DNA of 28,701 nucleotides, from assembly GCA_035500775.1 (NCBI GenBank), contig DATJWY010000206.1:1-28701 (forward strand), written 5' to 3'. This document shows, piece after piece, positions 8,379 through 15,495 of the stretch; the first letter of the stretch is position 1, and the number at the start of each line of letters is the position of its first letter. A model generated the notes under the pieces. The model did no database searches. It was not told where the DNA came from and was given only the letters and a program-made list of their open reading frames with translations. The position numbers and the translations under genes were made by a program. Source of the stretch: DATJWY01 sp035500775 (GTDB lineage Bacteria; Pseudomonadota; Alphaproteobacteria; Acetobacterales; Acetobacteraceae).

Positions 8379-8455
8379 GAGGTATACCGTCGCATGAATG
8401 ACTCTTCTGGACAAGCGCATATCTACTTTGGGTGGCATTTGTCCTGAAACGTGCA

Positions 8456-8484
8456 ATTGTAACTTGACCGAACCGGGAGGTCAA
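8456..8484 (-). promoter_or_regulatory. Sigma70-like promoter of the pruR-dcpA operon
   Basis: Read on the - strand, TTGACC (8484-8479), a 17-nt spacer and TACAAT (8461-8456) make a near-consensus promoter. It would give a leader of about 70 nt before pruR. The -35 forms one arm of a dyad TTGACC-N9-GGTCAA (8464-8484), whose other arm could serve as a -35 for folE with a weak GCTAAC 16 nt further. One factor binding here could therefore affect both operons. Confidence 0.6.
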
Positions 8485-8538
8485 CGCTAACGATCCGTTG
8501 GTTGTTGACGCCCGTTCAGCAAGCTGTCTTGGTGTAGT

Positions 8539-8597
8539 GGCGCCCGGTCTGGCTTGATCTGCTTGTGCTTTAACTTTGCAGGCACATGTCGGGCGCC
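8539..8597 (+). ncRNA. Candidate structured 5' leader of folE
   Basis: GGCGCCCG (8539-8546) pairs perfectly with CGGGCGCC (8590-8597). Inside lies a second hairpin, TGTGC (8564-8568) with GCACA (8582-8586) and a 13-nt loop. It ends 50 nt before the folE ATG. A cis-regulatory folE RNA motif has been reported from alphaproteobacteria; whether this is an example needs a covariance-model search. It does not resemble a class I preQ1 riboswitch. Confidence 0.4.
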
Positions 8598-8647
8598 CCA
8601 GTTCGGATGACATTTTGTTAGAAATACAGGACAATCTCAGGTAGGCA

Positions 8648-9322
8648 ATGGACGCAAACGTTCGCGTAATGAGGCGGCCGAAGCGCGGTAACGAGACCCT
8701 CTCGGCCCCCCTCGATGAGCGGGAGAAGGAGGCGATGATCGCCTCCGCGACCGCAAAGCTCGAAGAGCTATTTGATATCCTCTCGATCGACCATCAGAAC
8801 GATCATAATACTTGCGGCACGCCCCATCGCGTCGCGACCATGTATGTCGAGGAGCTGCTGGAGGGGCGCTTCGCTGCGCCGCCCCGGATCACCGAGTTCG
8901 AGAATATCCTCGGTTACGATGACCTGATCGTCACCGGGCCGATCGACCTCCGCTCGACCTGCGCGCATCACCTGATGCCGATCGTCGGTCAGGCCTATAT
9001 CGGCATCGTCCCCTCGAAGGAGGGGCGGATCATCGGGCTGTCGAAATACGATCGGATTGTCTCGTATTTTGCCGCACGTCTCCAGATCCAGGAGGAACTG
9101 GTCAGGCAGATCGGTGATTATATTAACGATGTGACGCAGCCGATGGGCCTCGGGATCCGCATCAGCGCCGTGCATATGTGCAAGACCCATCGCGGCGTGC
9201 GGGCCAGCCACCGCAGCCGGATGGTCAGCACCGCCTATTATGGCACCATGCTGACCGACCCCAGCCTCAAGCAGCGTTTCATGCAGGAATGCATCGGACT
9301 GGAGCGGGGCATTGATCTCTAG
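8648..9322 (+). CDS. folE: GTP cyclohydrolase I
   Basis: A 224-residue FolE converting GTP to 7,8-dihydroneopterin triphosphate, the first committed step of pterin synthesis. Zinc ligands are visible as Cys105 and His108 in RSTCAHHLMP and Cys178 in HMCKTHRGV. Other family blocks are NTCGTPHRVATMYVEEL, GRIIGLSKYDRIV and the LQIQEELVRQI helix. Length is close to E. coli FolE, though the sequence is fairly divergent (for example TPHRVA, and ASHRSRMVSTAYYG in place of the usual S-x-T-x-T region). It starts divergently from pruR, 269 nt away, and is followed after 43 nt by a PTPS/QueD-like gene, so it probably supplies that enzyme. Whether it also serves folate synthesis depends on other folE copies outside the window. 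Confidence 0.92.
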   Translation: MDANVRVMRRPKRGNETLSAPLDEREKEAMIASATAKLEELFDILSIDHQNDHNTCGTPHRVATMYVEELLEGRFAAPPRITEFENILGYDDLIVTGPIDLRSTCAHHLMPIVGQAYIGIVPSKEGRIIGLSKYDRIVSYFAARLQIQEELVRQIGDYINDVTQPMGLGIRISAVHMCKTHRGVRASHRSRMVSTAYYGTMLTDPSLKQRFMQECIGLERGIDL

Positions 9323-9365
9323 CGGCGGCTTATCGGTCCGAACCGGGCAGGGAGAGACATACCAG

Positions 9366-9857
9366 ATGCTGGCACAGGAGGAGCGCCCGGTCCGGCAAGG
9401 CCAGGCCGTGTTCCGCTCGACCAAGACCTACGATCACAACGAGGGTCTTTCGTGCTGTTTCCGGCAATGGCGAGCCACGCATTCCCATTGCCGGCTGCTG
9501 CATGGCTACGCGCTGGCGTTCAAGTTCGTCTTCGCCACGCACCACCTCGACCAGAATAATTGGTGCTTCGACTTCGGCGCCATGAAGCCGGTGCGCGCGT
9601 GGCTGCATGAGATGTTCGACCACACCACCATCATCGCCGAGGACGATCCGCAGCGCGAATTGTTCGAGCGGATGCAGGAGGCCGATCTCGTGCGGCTTCA
9701 CATCCTGCCGGCGGCGGGGTGTGAGGCCACGGCCCGGTTCGTGTTCGATTACGTGCAGAATTTTGTGAACGAGCAGACGCACGGCCGCGTCTGGCTCGAA
9801 TCCGTGGAGATCCGCGAACACGGCGGCAACTCGGCGATCTATTCGCCGGGCATCTGA
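9366..9857 (+). CDS. 6-pyruvoyl-tetrahydropterin synthase/QueD-like enzyme, HGY variant
   Basis: A 163-residue member of the PTPS/6-carboxytetrahydropterin synthase family, acting on dihydroneopterin triphosphate, the FolE product. The ATG at 9366 has GGGAGAG upstream and is preferred over an in-frame ATG at 9312 inside the end of folE. The active-site Cys (HCRLLHGY, Cys42), the Asp-His pair (FDHTTI, Asp85-His86) and the late Glu (IREHGG, Glu151) align with the family. The usual zinc-binding HGH is HGY here (His46, Tyr48), with extra His residues in THSHC that could compensate. No queC, queE or queF is nearby, so a tetrahydropterin role is as likely as queuosine. The stop is TGA followed by TACC, as in the SDR gene. 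Confidence 0.78.
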   Translation: MLAQEERPVRQGQAVFRSTKTYDHNEGLSCCFRQWRATHSHCRLLHGYALAFKFVFATHHLDQNNWCFDFGAMKPVRAWLHEMFDHTTIIAEDDPQRELFERMQEADLVRLHILPAAGCEATARFVFDYVQNFVNEQTHGRVWLESVEIREHGGNSAIYSPGI

Positions 9858-9860
9858 TAC

Positions 9861-9903
9861 CGGCGGTCGAAAGCGATGATCCGTCCATCGCTTTCGGCCG
9901 GCC
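9861..9903. terminator. Hairpin at the folE-PTPS/fadD convergent junction
   Basis: CGAAAGCGATG (9868-9878) pairs with CATCGCTTTCG (9886-9896) across a 7-nt loop, and flanking GGC/GCC can extend the stem. It begins a few bases after the PTPS stop codon. No T-run follows, so intrinsic termination is uncertain. The rest of the gap to 9987 is GC-rich with further small inverted repeats and no gene. Confidence 0.5.
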
Positions 9904-9987
9904 CCTGACGGGCCGGCTCCGCGCAGGGCCGCGCCATCACTGGACCCCGGCCGCCCGAGGGGGCGCCCGGACCGGCGCCGGCCGGGA

Positions 9988-11736
9988 TCAGGCGCCGTCC
10001 GCCTGGCCGTCCCCCAGGCCGCGCGTCTTCTGCTTCTCTTCCTCCCGCAGCGCCCGCCGGAGCAGCTTGCCGACATTGGATTTCGGCAACTCCTCCGCGC
10101 GCAACTCGACGACATGCGGCACCTTGTAGCCGGTCAGGTTTTGCCGGGAATGGTCCAGGATGTCCTGCTCGGTCAGGGTGGGCTCACGCGGCACGACGAT
10201 CACCTTGACCCGTTCGCCGGCGACCGGATCGGGCACGCCGAGCGCCGCCACTTCCCGCACGCCGGGATGCAGCATGATCACGTCCTCGATCTCGGTCGGA
10301 TAGACGTTGAAACCGGAGACGAGGATCATGTCCTTGGCGCGGTCGATCAGGCGGAGGAAGCCGCGTTCGTCCATGACGCCGATATCGCCAGTGGCGAGCC
10401 ATCCTTCTCTGTCGAGCACACGCGCTGTTTCGGCCGGCTGTTGCCAATATCCCTTCATCACCTGCGGGCCGCGGACGCAGACTTCCCCGCTCTCGCCGGG
10501 GCTGGCCCAGCTTCCGTCCACGCGGCGCAGGCGGACATCGGTGGAGGGCAGGGGCAGGCCGACGGAGCCGGTGAACGGCACACGCTCCGGATGCGCGATG
10601 TCGATCGGGTTCGTCGAAACCACAGGCGCGGTTTCGGTCAGGCCGTAACCCTCGGTGATCGACCGTCCGGTGATCTGCCGCCAGCGCTCGGCGATGGCTT
10701 TCTGCGTCGCCATGCCGCCGGCGACGGTAAGCTTCAGGTGCGAGAAATCGAAGGCACGAAAAGCCTCGTTCTCCATGAAGCTGTTGAACAGCGTGTTCAG
10801 CCCGACGATGCTGGTGATCGGCTCGTCGCGGATGGTCTTCATCACGCGCGGCACGTCGCGCGGATTGGCGATGAGGATGCTGCGGCCGCCGATGCCGATG
10901 AAGACGAAGCAGTTCACCATCAGTGAAAAGATATGGTACAGCGGCAGCAAGGTCAGGTTGACCTCCTTGCCCCGCTCCAGTTGCTGCCCGATCCATGCCT
11001 GGGTCTGCAGCATGTTCGCCGCCATGTTTCGCTGCGTCAGCATGGCGCCCTTGGGAGTTCCCGTGGTGCCGCCGGTATATTGCAGGAAGGCGATATCGTC
11101 GGGCCCGACCTTGGCCGGGGTGAAGGGGCGCCTGCCGCCCGCGCGCAGGGCGCGGCGGAGGCGCTGCGCGCCCGGCAGCGAATAGGCTGGGACCAGCCTT
11201 GCCACGTGCCGGATCATCAGGTTCACCAGCACGCCCTTCGGCCCGAGCAGATCGCCCATCGCGGTTACCAGGATGCGCCGTATGCCTGTCCGCGGTAGCA
11301 CCTTCTGCAAGGTGTGGGCGAAATTCTCCATGATGACGATGGTTTCGGCGTCGCTGTCCCGGATCTGATGCGCGAGTTCGCGCGCGGTATAGAGCGGGTT
11401 GACATTGACCACGATCGCGCCGGCCATCAGCGTGCCGAGCAGGCAGATGGGATATTGCAGGCAGTTCGGCATCATGAGCGCGACCCGGTCGCCCTTGCGG
11501 ATTCCGGCGGCGTGCAGCCAGGCGCCGAAGGCACGCGCCAGCCGGCCGAACTCGGCATAGGTGATGCTGACGCCGACGCTGGTGAAGGCGGGGCGATCCG
11601 CGAACCGCTCCAGGGATTGCAGGAGGATCTGGTTGAGCGTGTCGGTCCGCGCGAGTTCGGCGTCGATGCTGGCCGGGATGCCCGGGGGGTATGCGTGCAG
11701 CCACACGCGATCACTGCTGCCGGCGGGCAGGTCCAT
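9988..11736 (-). CDS. fadD: Long-chain fatty-acid-CoA ligase (FadD-like)
   Basis: A 582-residue ANL-superfamily enzyme that activates fatty acids to acyl-CoA through an acyl-AMP. The ATP-binding loop YTGGTTGTPKG is at about 220-230, the YGLTET motif is present, and GWLATGDIG leads into the hinge region DRAKDMILVSGFNVYPTEIE. The adenylation Lys lies in PKSNVGKLLRRAL near the C-terminus. The length and the LWLHAYPPGIP-like N-terminus fit bacterial FadD. The ATG at 11736 has a strong GGAGGA ribosome site. A much longer open frame continues upstream antisense-like through the ispD region, but it has no gene character. Its leader carries an A-rich tract. Confidence 0.9.
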   Translation of the reverse strand: MDLPAGSSDRVWLHAYPPGIPASIDAELARTDTLNQILLQSLERFADRPAFTSVGVSITYAEFGRLARAFGAWLHAAGIRKGDRVALMMPNCLQYPICLLGTLMAGAIVVNVNPLYTARELAHQIRDSDAETIVIMENFAHTLQKVLPRTGIRRILVTAMGDLLGPKGVLVNLMIRHVARLVPAYSLPGAQRLRRALRAGGRRPFTPAKVGPDDIAFLQYTGGTTGTPKGAMLTQRNMAANMLQTQAWIGQQLERGKEVNLTLLPLYHIFSLMVNCFVFIGIGGRSILIANPRDVPRVMKTIRDEPITSIVGLNTLFNSFMENEAFRAFDFSHLKLTVAGGMATQKAIAERWRQITGRSITEGYGLTETAPVVSTNPIDIAHPERVPFTGSVGLPLPSTDVRLRRVDGSWASPGESGEVCVRGPQVMKGYWQQPAETARVLDREGWLATGDIGVMDERGFLRLIDRAKDMILVSGFNVYPTEIEDVIMLHPGVREVAALGVPDPVAGERVKVIVVPREPTLTEQDILDHSRQNLTGYKVPHVVELRAEELPKSNVGKLLRRALREEEKQKTRGLGDGQADGA

Positions 11737-12017
11737 GACGTTTTCCTCCGTTTGGCCGGAGCGCGAACGAGGTTTCTGGGCGTGCCGTTCCCGTTCCGGT
11801 ATTTTTTTGTTTTGTCGTTCGTTTCCAGCCGGACAATCCGGCCGACACGGCGCGCGACACGCGCGCCATGATCGTGAGGCGGGCCGCCCGCCCGTAAGCG
11901 AGGCGTTCCCGCGCGCGTGCACGCCACCCGCCTGGAATGGTGGCGCAATTTCAGGGTTTCGGCCAGATGCTTGATGCCGCCGCCCCGGCCGGCCGGGGCG
12001 CGGGCGGCGGGGGCGCT
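11737..12017. other. Non-coding gap between ispD and fadD
   Basis: No gene is supported in these 281 bases. The fadD leader reads as an A-rich tract on the - strand (about 11802-11816) set in otherwise GC-rich sequence, with a small GC palindrome near 11850-11866. No convincing promoter or terminator is visible. Confidence 0.5.
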
Positions 12018-12716
12018 CTACCCCGCGGCGGAGGCCGCGTGCCGCGCCAGCACGTCCTCGGCGCGGATCAGGTCCGGTTCGGTCGTGATCTTGAAGGCAT
12101 CCTCGCTGCCCGGCACCATCCGCACCTGCATGCCGAACCATTCGGCGGCCAGCGAATCGTCGGTGAATTCCATCCCGCCCGCGTCCTGGCGGATGGCCCG
12201 GTGGGCGGCGAGGATCGGCTCGAAGCGGAATCCCTGCGGTGTCTGCGCCCGCCAGAGATTGGCCCGGTCCACCGTCGCGGTGATGACGCCGTTCTCGCAC
12301 CGCTTCAGCGTGTCCGGCACGGGCAGGCCGGCTATCACCGCCGGCGCCGCGTCGAGGGCGGTGATCACCGCGTCGATGGTCCCGGCGGCCACGAAGGGGC
12401 GCACGGCGTCGTGGATCAGCACCTTCGTGGGCGAGCATTCTGCCGCCAGCCGTTCCAGCCCGCGCCACACCGATTCCTGCCGTGTTGCGCCGCCGAGCAC
12501 GGGCGGCGGCAGGTCGAGCCCCTCGGCGGCGGCGGCGTAGAGCACGGCGTCATCGGCATGGATGACGGCCTGCACCCGGCTGATCGCGGGATGGCGGAGG
12601 AAGGCGAGCAGGGTGTGGCGCAGCACCGGCAGGCCGCCGAGCATGCGATACTGCTTCGGGATCGGGCCGCCGAGCCGGGTTCCGCGCCCGGCGCCGACGA
12701 TCAGGGCTGCGGTCAT
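12018..12716 (-). CDS. ispD: 2-C-methyl-D-erythritol 4-phosphate cytidylyltransferase
   Basis: A 232-residue enzyme of the MEP isoprenoid pathway that joins CTP and MEP to give CDP-ME. The N-terminal nucleotide-binding signature is clear (ALIVGAGRGTRLGGPIPKQY), followed by GGATRQESVWRGL and KVLIHDAVRPF. The length matches stand-alone IspD. Many alphaproteobacteria fuse it to IspF; here the frame stops at 12018 and no ispF follows, so ispF must lie elsewhere. The ATG at 12716 has GGAGG 8 nt upstream. The C-terminal EDVLARHAAS is typical. It is probably transcribed independently of fadD. Confidence 0.93.
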   Translation of the reverse strand: MTAALIVGAGRGTRLGGPIPKQYRMLGGLPVLRHTLLAFLRHPAISRVQAVIHADDAVLYAAAAEGLDLPPPVLGGATRQESVWRGLERLAAECSPTKVLIHDAVRPFVAAGTIDAVITALDAAPAVIAGLPVPDTLKRCENGVITATVDRANLWRAQTPQGFRFEPILAAHRAIRQDAGGMEFTDDSLAAEWFGMQVRMVPGSEDAFKITTEPDLIRAEDVLARHAASAAG

Positions 12717-12822
12717 CTCGGGGCCTCCTGCGGTTCGATGGCGCGGGCGGAGTTAGAGCAATATCGCCGCCAGGGGAACTGCCCGGCCGCATGGATCCCG
12801 GCCTGGCGTTGCCGGCTCGGCG

Positions 12823-13245
12823 TCAATCCCCGGTCGGCTTTCCCCGCATCTGTTTCACCCCGGCGCGGCGGGTCTTCTCGTCCAGCCGCCGCCGCTTCGC
12901 GCCCAGGGTCGGCTTCGTTGGCCGCCGGGGCGGCGGCGGCGGCGTCGCGGCTTCACGGATCAGTGTCAGCAGCCGTTCGAGCGCGTCTTCCCGGTTCCTC
13001 TGCTGGGTCCGGTGCCGCTGCGCGGTAATCACCAGCACACCGTCCTGCGTCACCCGCCGTCCGCCAAGACGCAGCAGCCGCTCCCGTACCGGCTCGGGCA
13101 GGGAGGGGCTGCGCGCGACGTCAAACCGCAACTGGACAGCCGTTTCGACCTTTTGGACGTTCTGCCCTCCGGCCCCGCTCGAGCGCAGGAAATCCTCGTG
13201 CAGTTCGGCCTCGTCGAGGCTGATTTTCGCGGTCACCGGTATCAT
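12823..13245 (-). CDS. arfB: Alternative ribosome-rescue factor ArfB (YaeJ-type peptidyl-tRNA hydrolase)
   Basis: A 140-residue release-factor-like protein that frees peptides from ribosomes stalled on truncated mRNA. The GGQ motif sits at residues 26-28 in RSSGAGGQNVQKVETAVQLRF. The C-terminus is a basic tail (PTKPTLGAKRRRLDEKTRRAG) of the kind that enters the empty mRNA channel. Length equals E. coli YaeJ. The ATG at 13245 gives the usual MIPVTAKISLDEAE start; the open frame extends about 93 codons further upstream but without any family similarity. It is followed on the same strand by ispD after 106 nt with no obvious terminator. Confidence 0.92.
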   Translation of the reverse strand: MIPVTAKISLDEAELHEDFLRSSGAGGQNVQKVETAVQLRFDVARSPSLPEPVRERLLRLGGRRVTQDGVLVITAQRHRTQQRNREDALERLLTLIREAATPPPPPRRPTKPTLGAKRRRLDEKTRRAGVKQMRGKPTGD

Positions 13246-13689
13246 GGGATCAGCCCGGGCATGGTGGCGTCCTGCCCGCCCTGCCTCGCGGGGCGTATAA
13301 AGCGGAACGCGGTCGCCCGCGCGTGCAGGGCAAGGCCGGAGGTGATCCGGATCGGCATGAGTCGGGTCCCGCGGGGTTGCTTCGGTCGCGCGTGCATGGG
13401 GCAGGACGCGGCGGACGGCAAGGGCCCGGCCGCGCGACCGCCCCGGCCCGGCGACCGCCCGCCGATCCGTCCGGGGGGAAAGCGCGGCGGGGTTTTCGCG
13501 CTCACACGCTGTTTGGTTGACCAATCGTTTGTTTGAATTCTAGCTTGGGCTCAAGCATCGCCGGGCCTGTCCGACCCGAGCAGATGCGTAGCCGGAACGT
13601 CGGGCCTCGGTGGAGGCCAAGGGTGCGCGCGCGCACACAAAAACAAAAAAGCGGGCGTGGCGCATGCCGCGCGCCCATGGGGAGGAACC
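13246..13689. other. Long divergent intergenic region before the second ligase gene
   Basis: No full-length gene is supported in this 444-base stretch between arfB (-) and the small ORF at 13690 (+). The left part is plain GC-rich sequence. The right part has an AT-richer promoter-like patch (13513-13545) and an A-rich tract at about 13634-13650, similar to the leader of fadD. Confidence 0.5.
13513..13545 (+). promoter_or_regulatory. Candidate promoter with overlapping palindromic operator
   Basis: TTGACC (13517-13522) with a weak TCTAGC after a 16-nt spacer could drive the small ORF and the acyl-CoA ligase. The -35 is inside a 12-bp palindrome, TTGGT-TG-ACCAA (13513-13524), and GTTTG repeats flank it. 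A repressor site of TetR type, common for fatty-acid genes, is plausible. No regulator gene is adjacent. Confidence 0.3.
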
Positions 13690-13746
13690 ATGTCTTTCAC
13701 CGAGATCGACGGCCAGCGACCCTGTTTCGCGGAGGTGGTGGCATGA
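13690..13746 (+). CDS. Candidate 18-residue leader peptide coupled to the acyl-CoA ligase
   Basis: A small ORF encodes MSFTEIDGQRPCFAEVVA and ends in a TGA that overlaps the ligase ATG as ATGA (13743-13746). It has a better ribosome site (GGGGAGGAACC before the ATG) than the ligase, whose GGAGG lies inside the small ORF. That arrangement is typical of translational coupling, where ribosomes finishing the small ORF restart on the ligase. The peptide has no recognised motif and is not rich in any one amino acid, so classic attenuation is not indicated. It may instead be an unrelated start with a chance overlap. Confidence 0.4.
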   Translation: MSFTEIDGQRPCFAEVVA

Positions 13747-15347
13747 CGGCCCCGCACGTGCGCTTCTATCCGCCGGGCGTACCGGCCGATTTCGTCCCAC
13801 CCGCGACCACTGTGCCGGAGATCCTGGGGCGGTCCCGCGCGCGGTTCGCGGAGCGGCGCTTCCTCAGCTACAACGGCCAGGGGCTGACCTATGGTCAGTT
13901 CGGCGCGCTGGTCGATCGCGCCGCCGCTGGCCTGCGCGCGCTCGGTGTCGGGCCGGGCATCGTCGTCGGGCTGCATCTGCCCAACACGCCGCATTACCCG
14001 ATCGCCTTTTTCGCCGTTCTCAAGGCGGGCGGCACGGTCGCCAATTTCAGCCCGCTCGACGCGAAGCTGGAACTACGGACCAAGATCGAGCGGTCGGAGC
14101 CCCGCTTCGTCATCAGCTTCGCCGGCCTGCACGAGAAATTGCCGCAGGAGGCAGGGGCGCCGCGGATCATCCTGTGCCAGCCGGATGATTTCGCGCCCGC
14201 CGTGGTGGCGCCGGCCGATGGCGCGGTCGATTTCCGCTGGCTGATCGGCAGCGACCATCCGGAGCCGGACTGGCCGGAGCGGCATCCGGACGATCTCGCC
14301 GTGCTGCAATTCACCGGCGGCACCACCGGTCTGCCGAAGGCGGCGATGCTGACGCATGGCAACGTCACCGCCGCGATGGCGATCTATAGCGCGTGGTTCA
14401 CGGCTGGAACGGGCGACACGCCGGACCGCATGATCTGCGTCCTGCCGCTTTTCCACATCTATGGCCTGTCCACGATGCTGCTGTCCGCGATGTCGGCCGG
14501 CAGCGAACTGATCCTCAAGATGCGTTGGGATACCGAGGACATTCTGGAAACCATCGCGCGCGAGCGGCCGACCACGTTCATGGGCGTGCCGAGCATGTAT
14601 GTCGCCCTCACCAGCCATCCGAAGCTCCGCGACTACGATCTTTCGTCGCTCCAGCGTTGCGTCTCGGGCGGCGCGCCGCTCGCGGTGGAGCTGCAGAAAT
14701 CGTTCGGCGCGCAGACCGGGCAGAAGCTGCTGGAAGGCTGGGGCATGAGCGAGACCTGCTCCGCCGGCACGGGGACGCCGGAGACGATGCAGAAATCCGG
14801 CGCGGCCGGCATTCCGCTGCCCGGCGTCACCCTGGAGATCCGGGACCTCGCCACCGCGACGCAGCGCATGCCGCAGGGCGAGCCGGGCGAGGTCTGCATC
14901 AGCGGCCCCAACGTGTTCCGTGGCTATTACAAGGACGCGGCGGCGACGGCGGAGGCCTTTGTCGGTTCCTTCTTCCGCACCGGCGATATTGGCTACCTGG
15001 ATGAGGACGGGTTTCTGCATCTGGTCGATCGCCGCAAGGACCTCATCATTTCCGGCGGCTACAACGTGTATCCGCGCATGGTCGAGGAAGCGATCTACGC
15101 CCATCCCAGCGTCGAGGAAGTCGCCGTGATCGGCATTCCGGACGCGTATCGGGGTGAAAGCGCCAAGGCTTTCATCAAGCTGAGGGAGGGAGCGTCGCCG
15201 TTCACCCTGGCCGAGTTGAAGACCTTTCTTGCTGACCGGGTGGGGCCGCAGGAAATGCCGACCGAGATCGAATTCCGGCCGGAGTTGCCGAAAACGGCGG
15301 TGGGCAAGCTGTCGAAGAAGGAGTTGCGGACGGAGACCGGCAAGTAG
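13743..15347 (+). CDS. AMP-dependent acyl-CoA synthetase (long-chain acyl/4-coumarate-CoA ligase type)
   Basis: A 534-residue ANL-superfamily ligase. The ATP loop FTGGTTGLPKAAML is at about 188-201, WGMSET forms the A5 motif, FFRTGDIGYLDEDGFLHLVDRRKD covers A7-A8, and the catalytic Lys is in PKTAVGKLSKKEL near the end. The first residues, VRFYPPGVPADF, resemble bacterial fatty-acyl and aryl-CoA ligases, and motif alone cannot fix the acid. It is a separate lineage from the FadD at 9988 and the AlkK-like protein at 26891. The ATG at 13743 has GGAGG upstream and overlaps the stop of a small leader ORF. A type B hairpin repeat follows the stop codon. Confidence 0.85.
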   Translation: MTAPHVRFYPPGVPADFVPPATTVPEILGRSRARFAERRFLSYNGQGLTYGQFGALVDRAAAGLRALGVGPGIVVGLHLPNTPHYPIAFFAVLKAGGTVANFSPLDAKLELRTKIERSEPRFVISFAGLHEKLPQEAGAPRIILCQPDDFAPAVVAPADGAVDFRWLIGSDHPEPDWPERHPDDLAVLQFTGGTTGLPKAAMLTHGNVTAAMAIYSAWFTAGTGDTPDRMICVLPLFHIYGLSTMLLSAMSAGSELILKMRWDTEDILETIARERPTTFMGVPSMYVALTSHPKLRDYDLSSLQRCVSGGAPLAVELQKSFGAQTGQKLLEGWGMSETCSAGTGTPETMQKSGAAGIPLPGVTLEIRDLATATQRMPQGEPGEVCISGPNVFRGYYKDAAATAEAFVGSFFRTGDIGYLDEDGFLHLVDRRKDLIISGGYNVYPRMVEEAIYAHPSVEEVAVIGIPDAYRGESAKAFIKLREGASPFTLAELKTFLADRVGPQEMPTEIEFRPELPKTAVGKLSKKELRTETGK

Positions 15348-15369
15348 CAGGCTGGGGAAAAAGGGAAGT

Positions 15370-15488
15370 CCAGGGGCTCCGCCCCTGGACCCGGCTGGGA
15401 CCTTGAGGCCCCAGCCCCCCGATACTGTTAAGTAATGGATTCCAAAGGCTACGCCTTTGGCGGGGTCCAGGGGCAGCGCCCCTGGCCT
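15370..15488. repeat. Modular hairpin repeat, type B copy (R3)
   Basis: Four hairpins: 15370-15388, 15395-15414 (4-nt loop, one mismatch), 15442-15460 and 15467-15485, around a core containing TTAAGTAATGGATTCC. Both outer hairpins are CCAGGGGC/GCCCCTGG, and the right one continues into GGCCTTT. It fills the convergent junction between the acyl-CoA ligase and the methyltransferase, and is an inverted relative of the copy at 21095-21218. Confidence 0.8.
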
Positions 15489-15495
15489 TTATTGC

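Noticed and set aside
8498..8647. Class I preQ1 riboswitch before folE/PTPS
   Set aside because: The short H-type pseudoknot with an A-rich tail is not present; the stems seen are longer and arranged differently.
9366..9857. Part of a queuosine operon
   Set aside because: No queC, queE, queF or tgt is nearby; the pteridine reductase and pruR-dcpA make a tetrahydropterin role at least as likely. Not excluded.
9988..12468. A single 826-codon frame joining fadD to sequence upstream
   Set aside because: The first 244 codons overlap ispD in another frame and carry no motif. The strong GGAGGA and ATG at 11736 mark the real fadD start.
15370..15488. CRISPR-like array made by the repeated GC hairpins
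   Set aside because: Units are palindromic hairpins with 3-nt loops, not direct repeats with unique spacers, and there are no cas genes.
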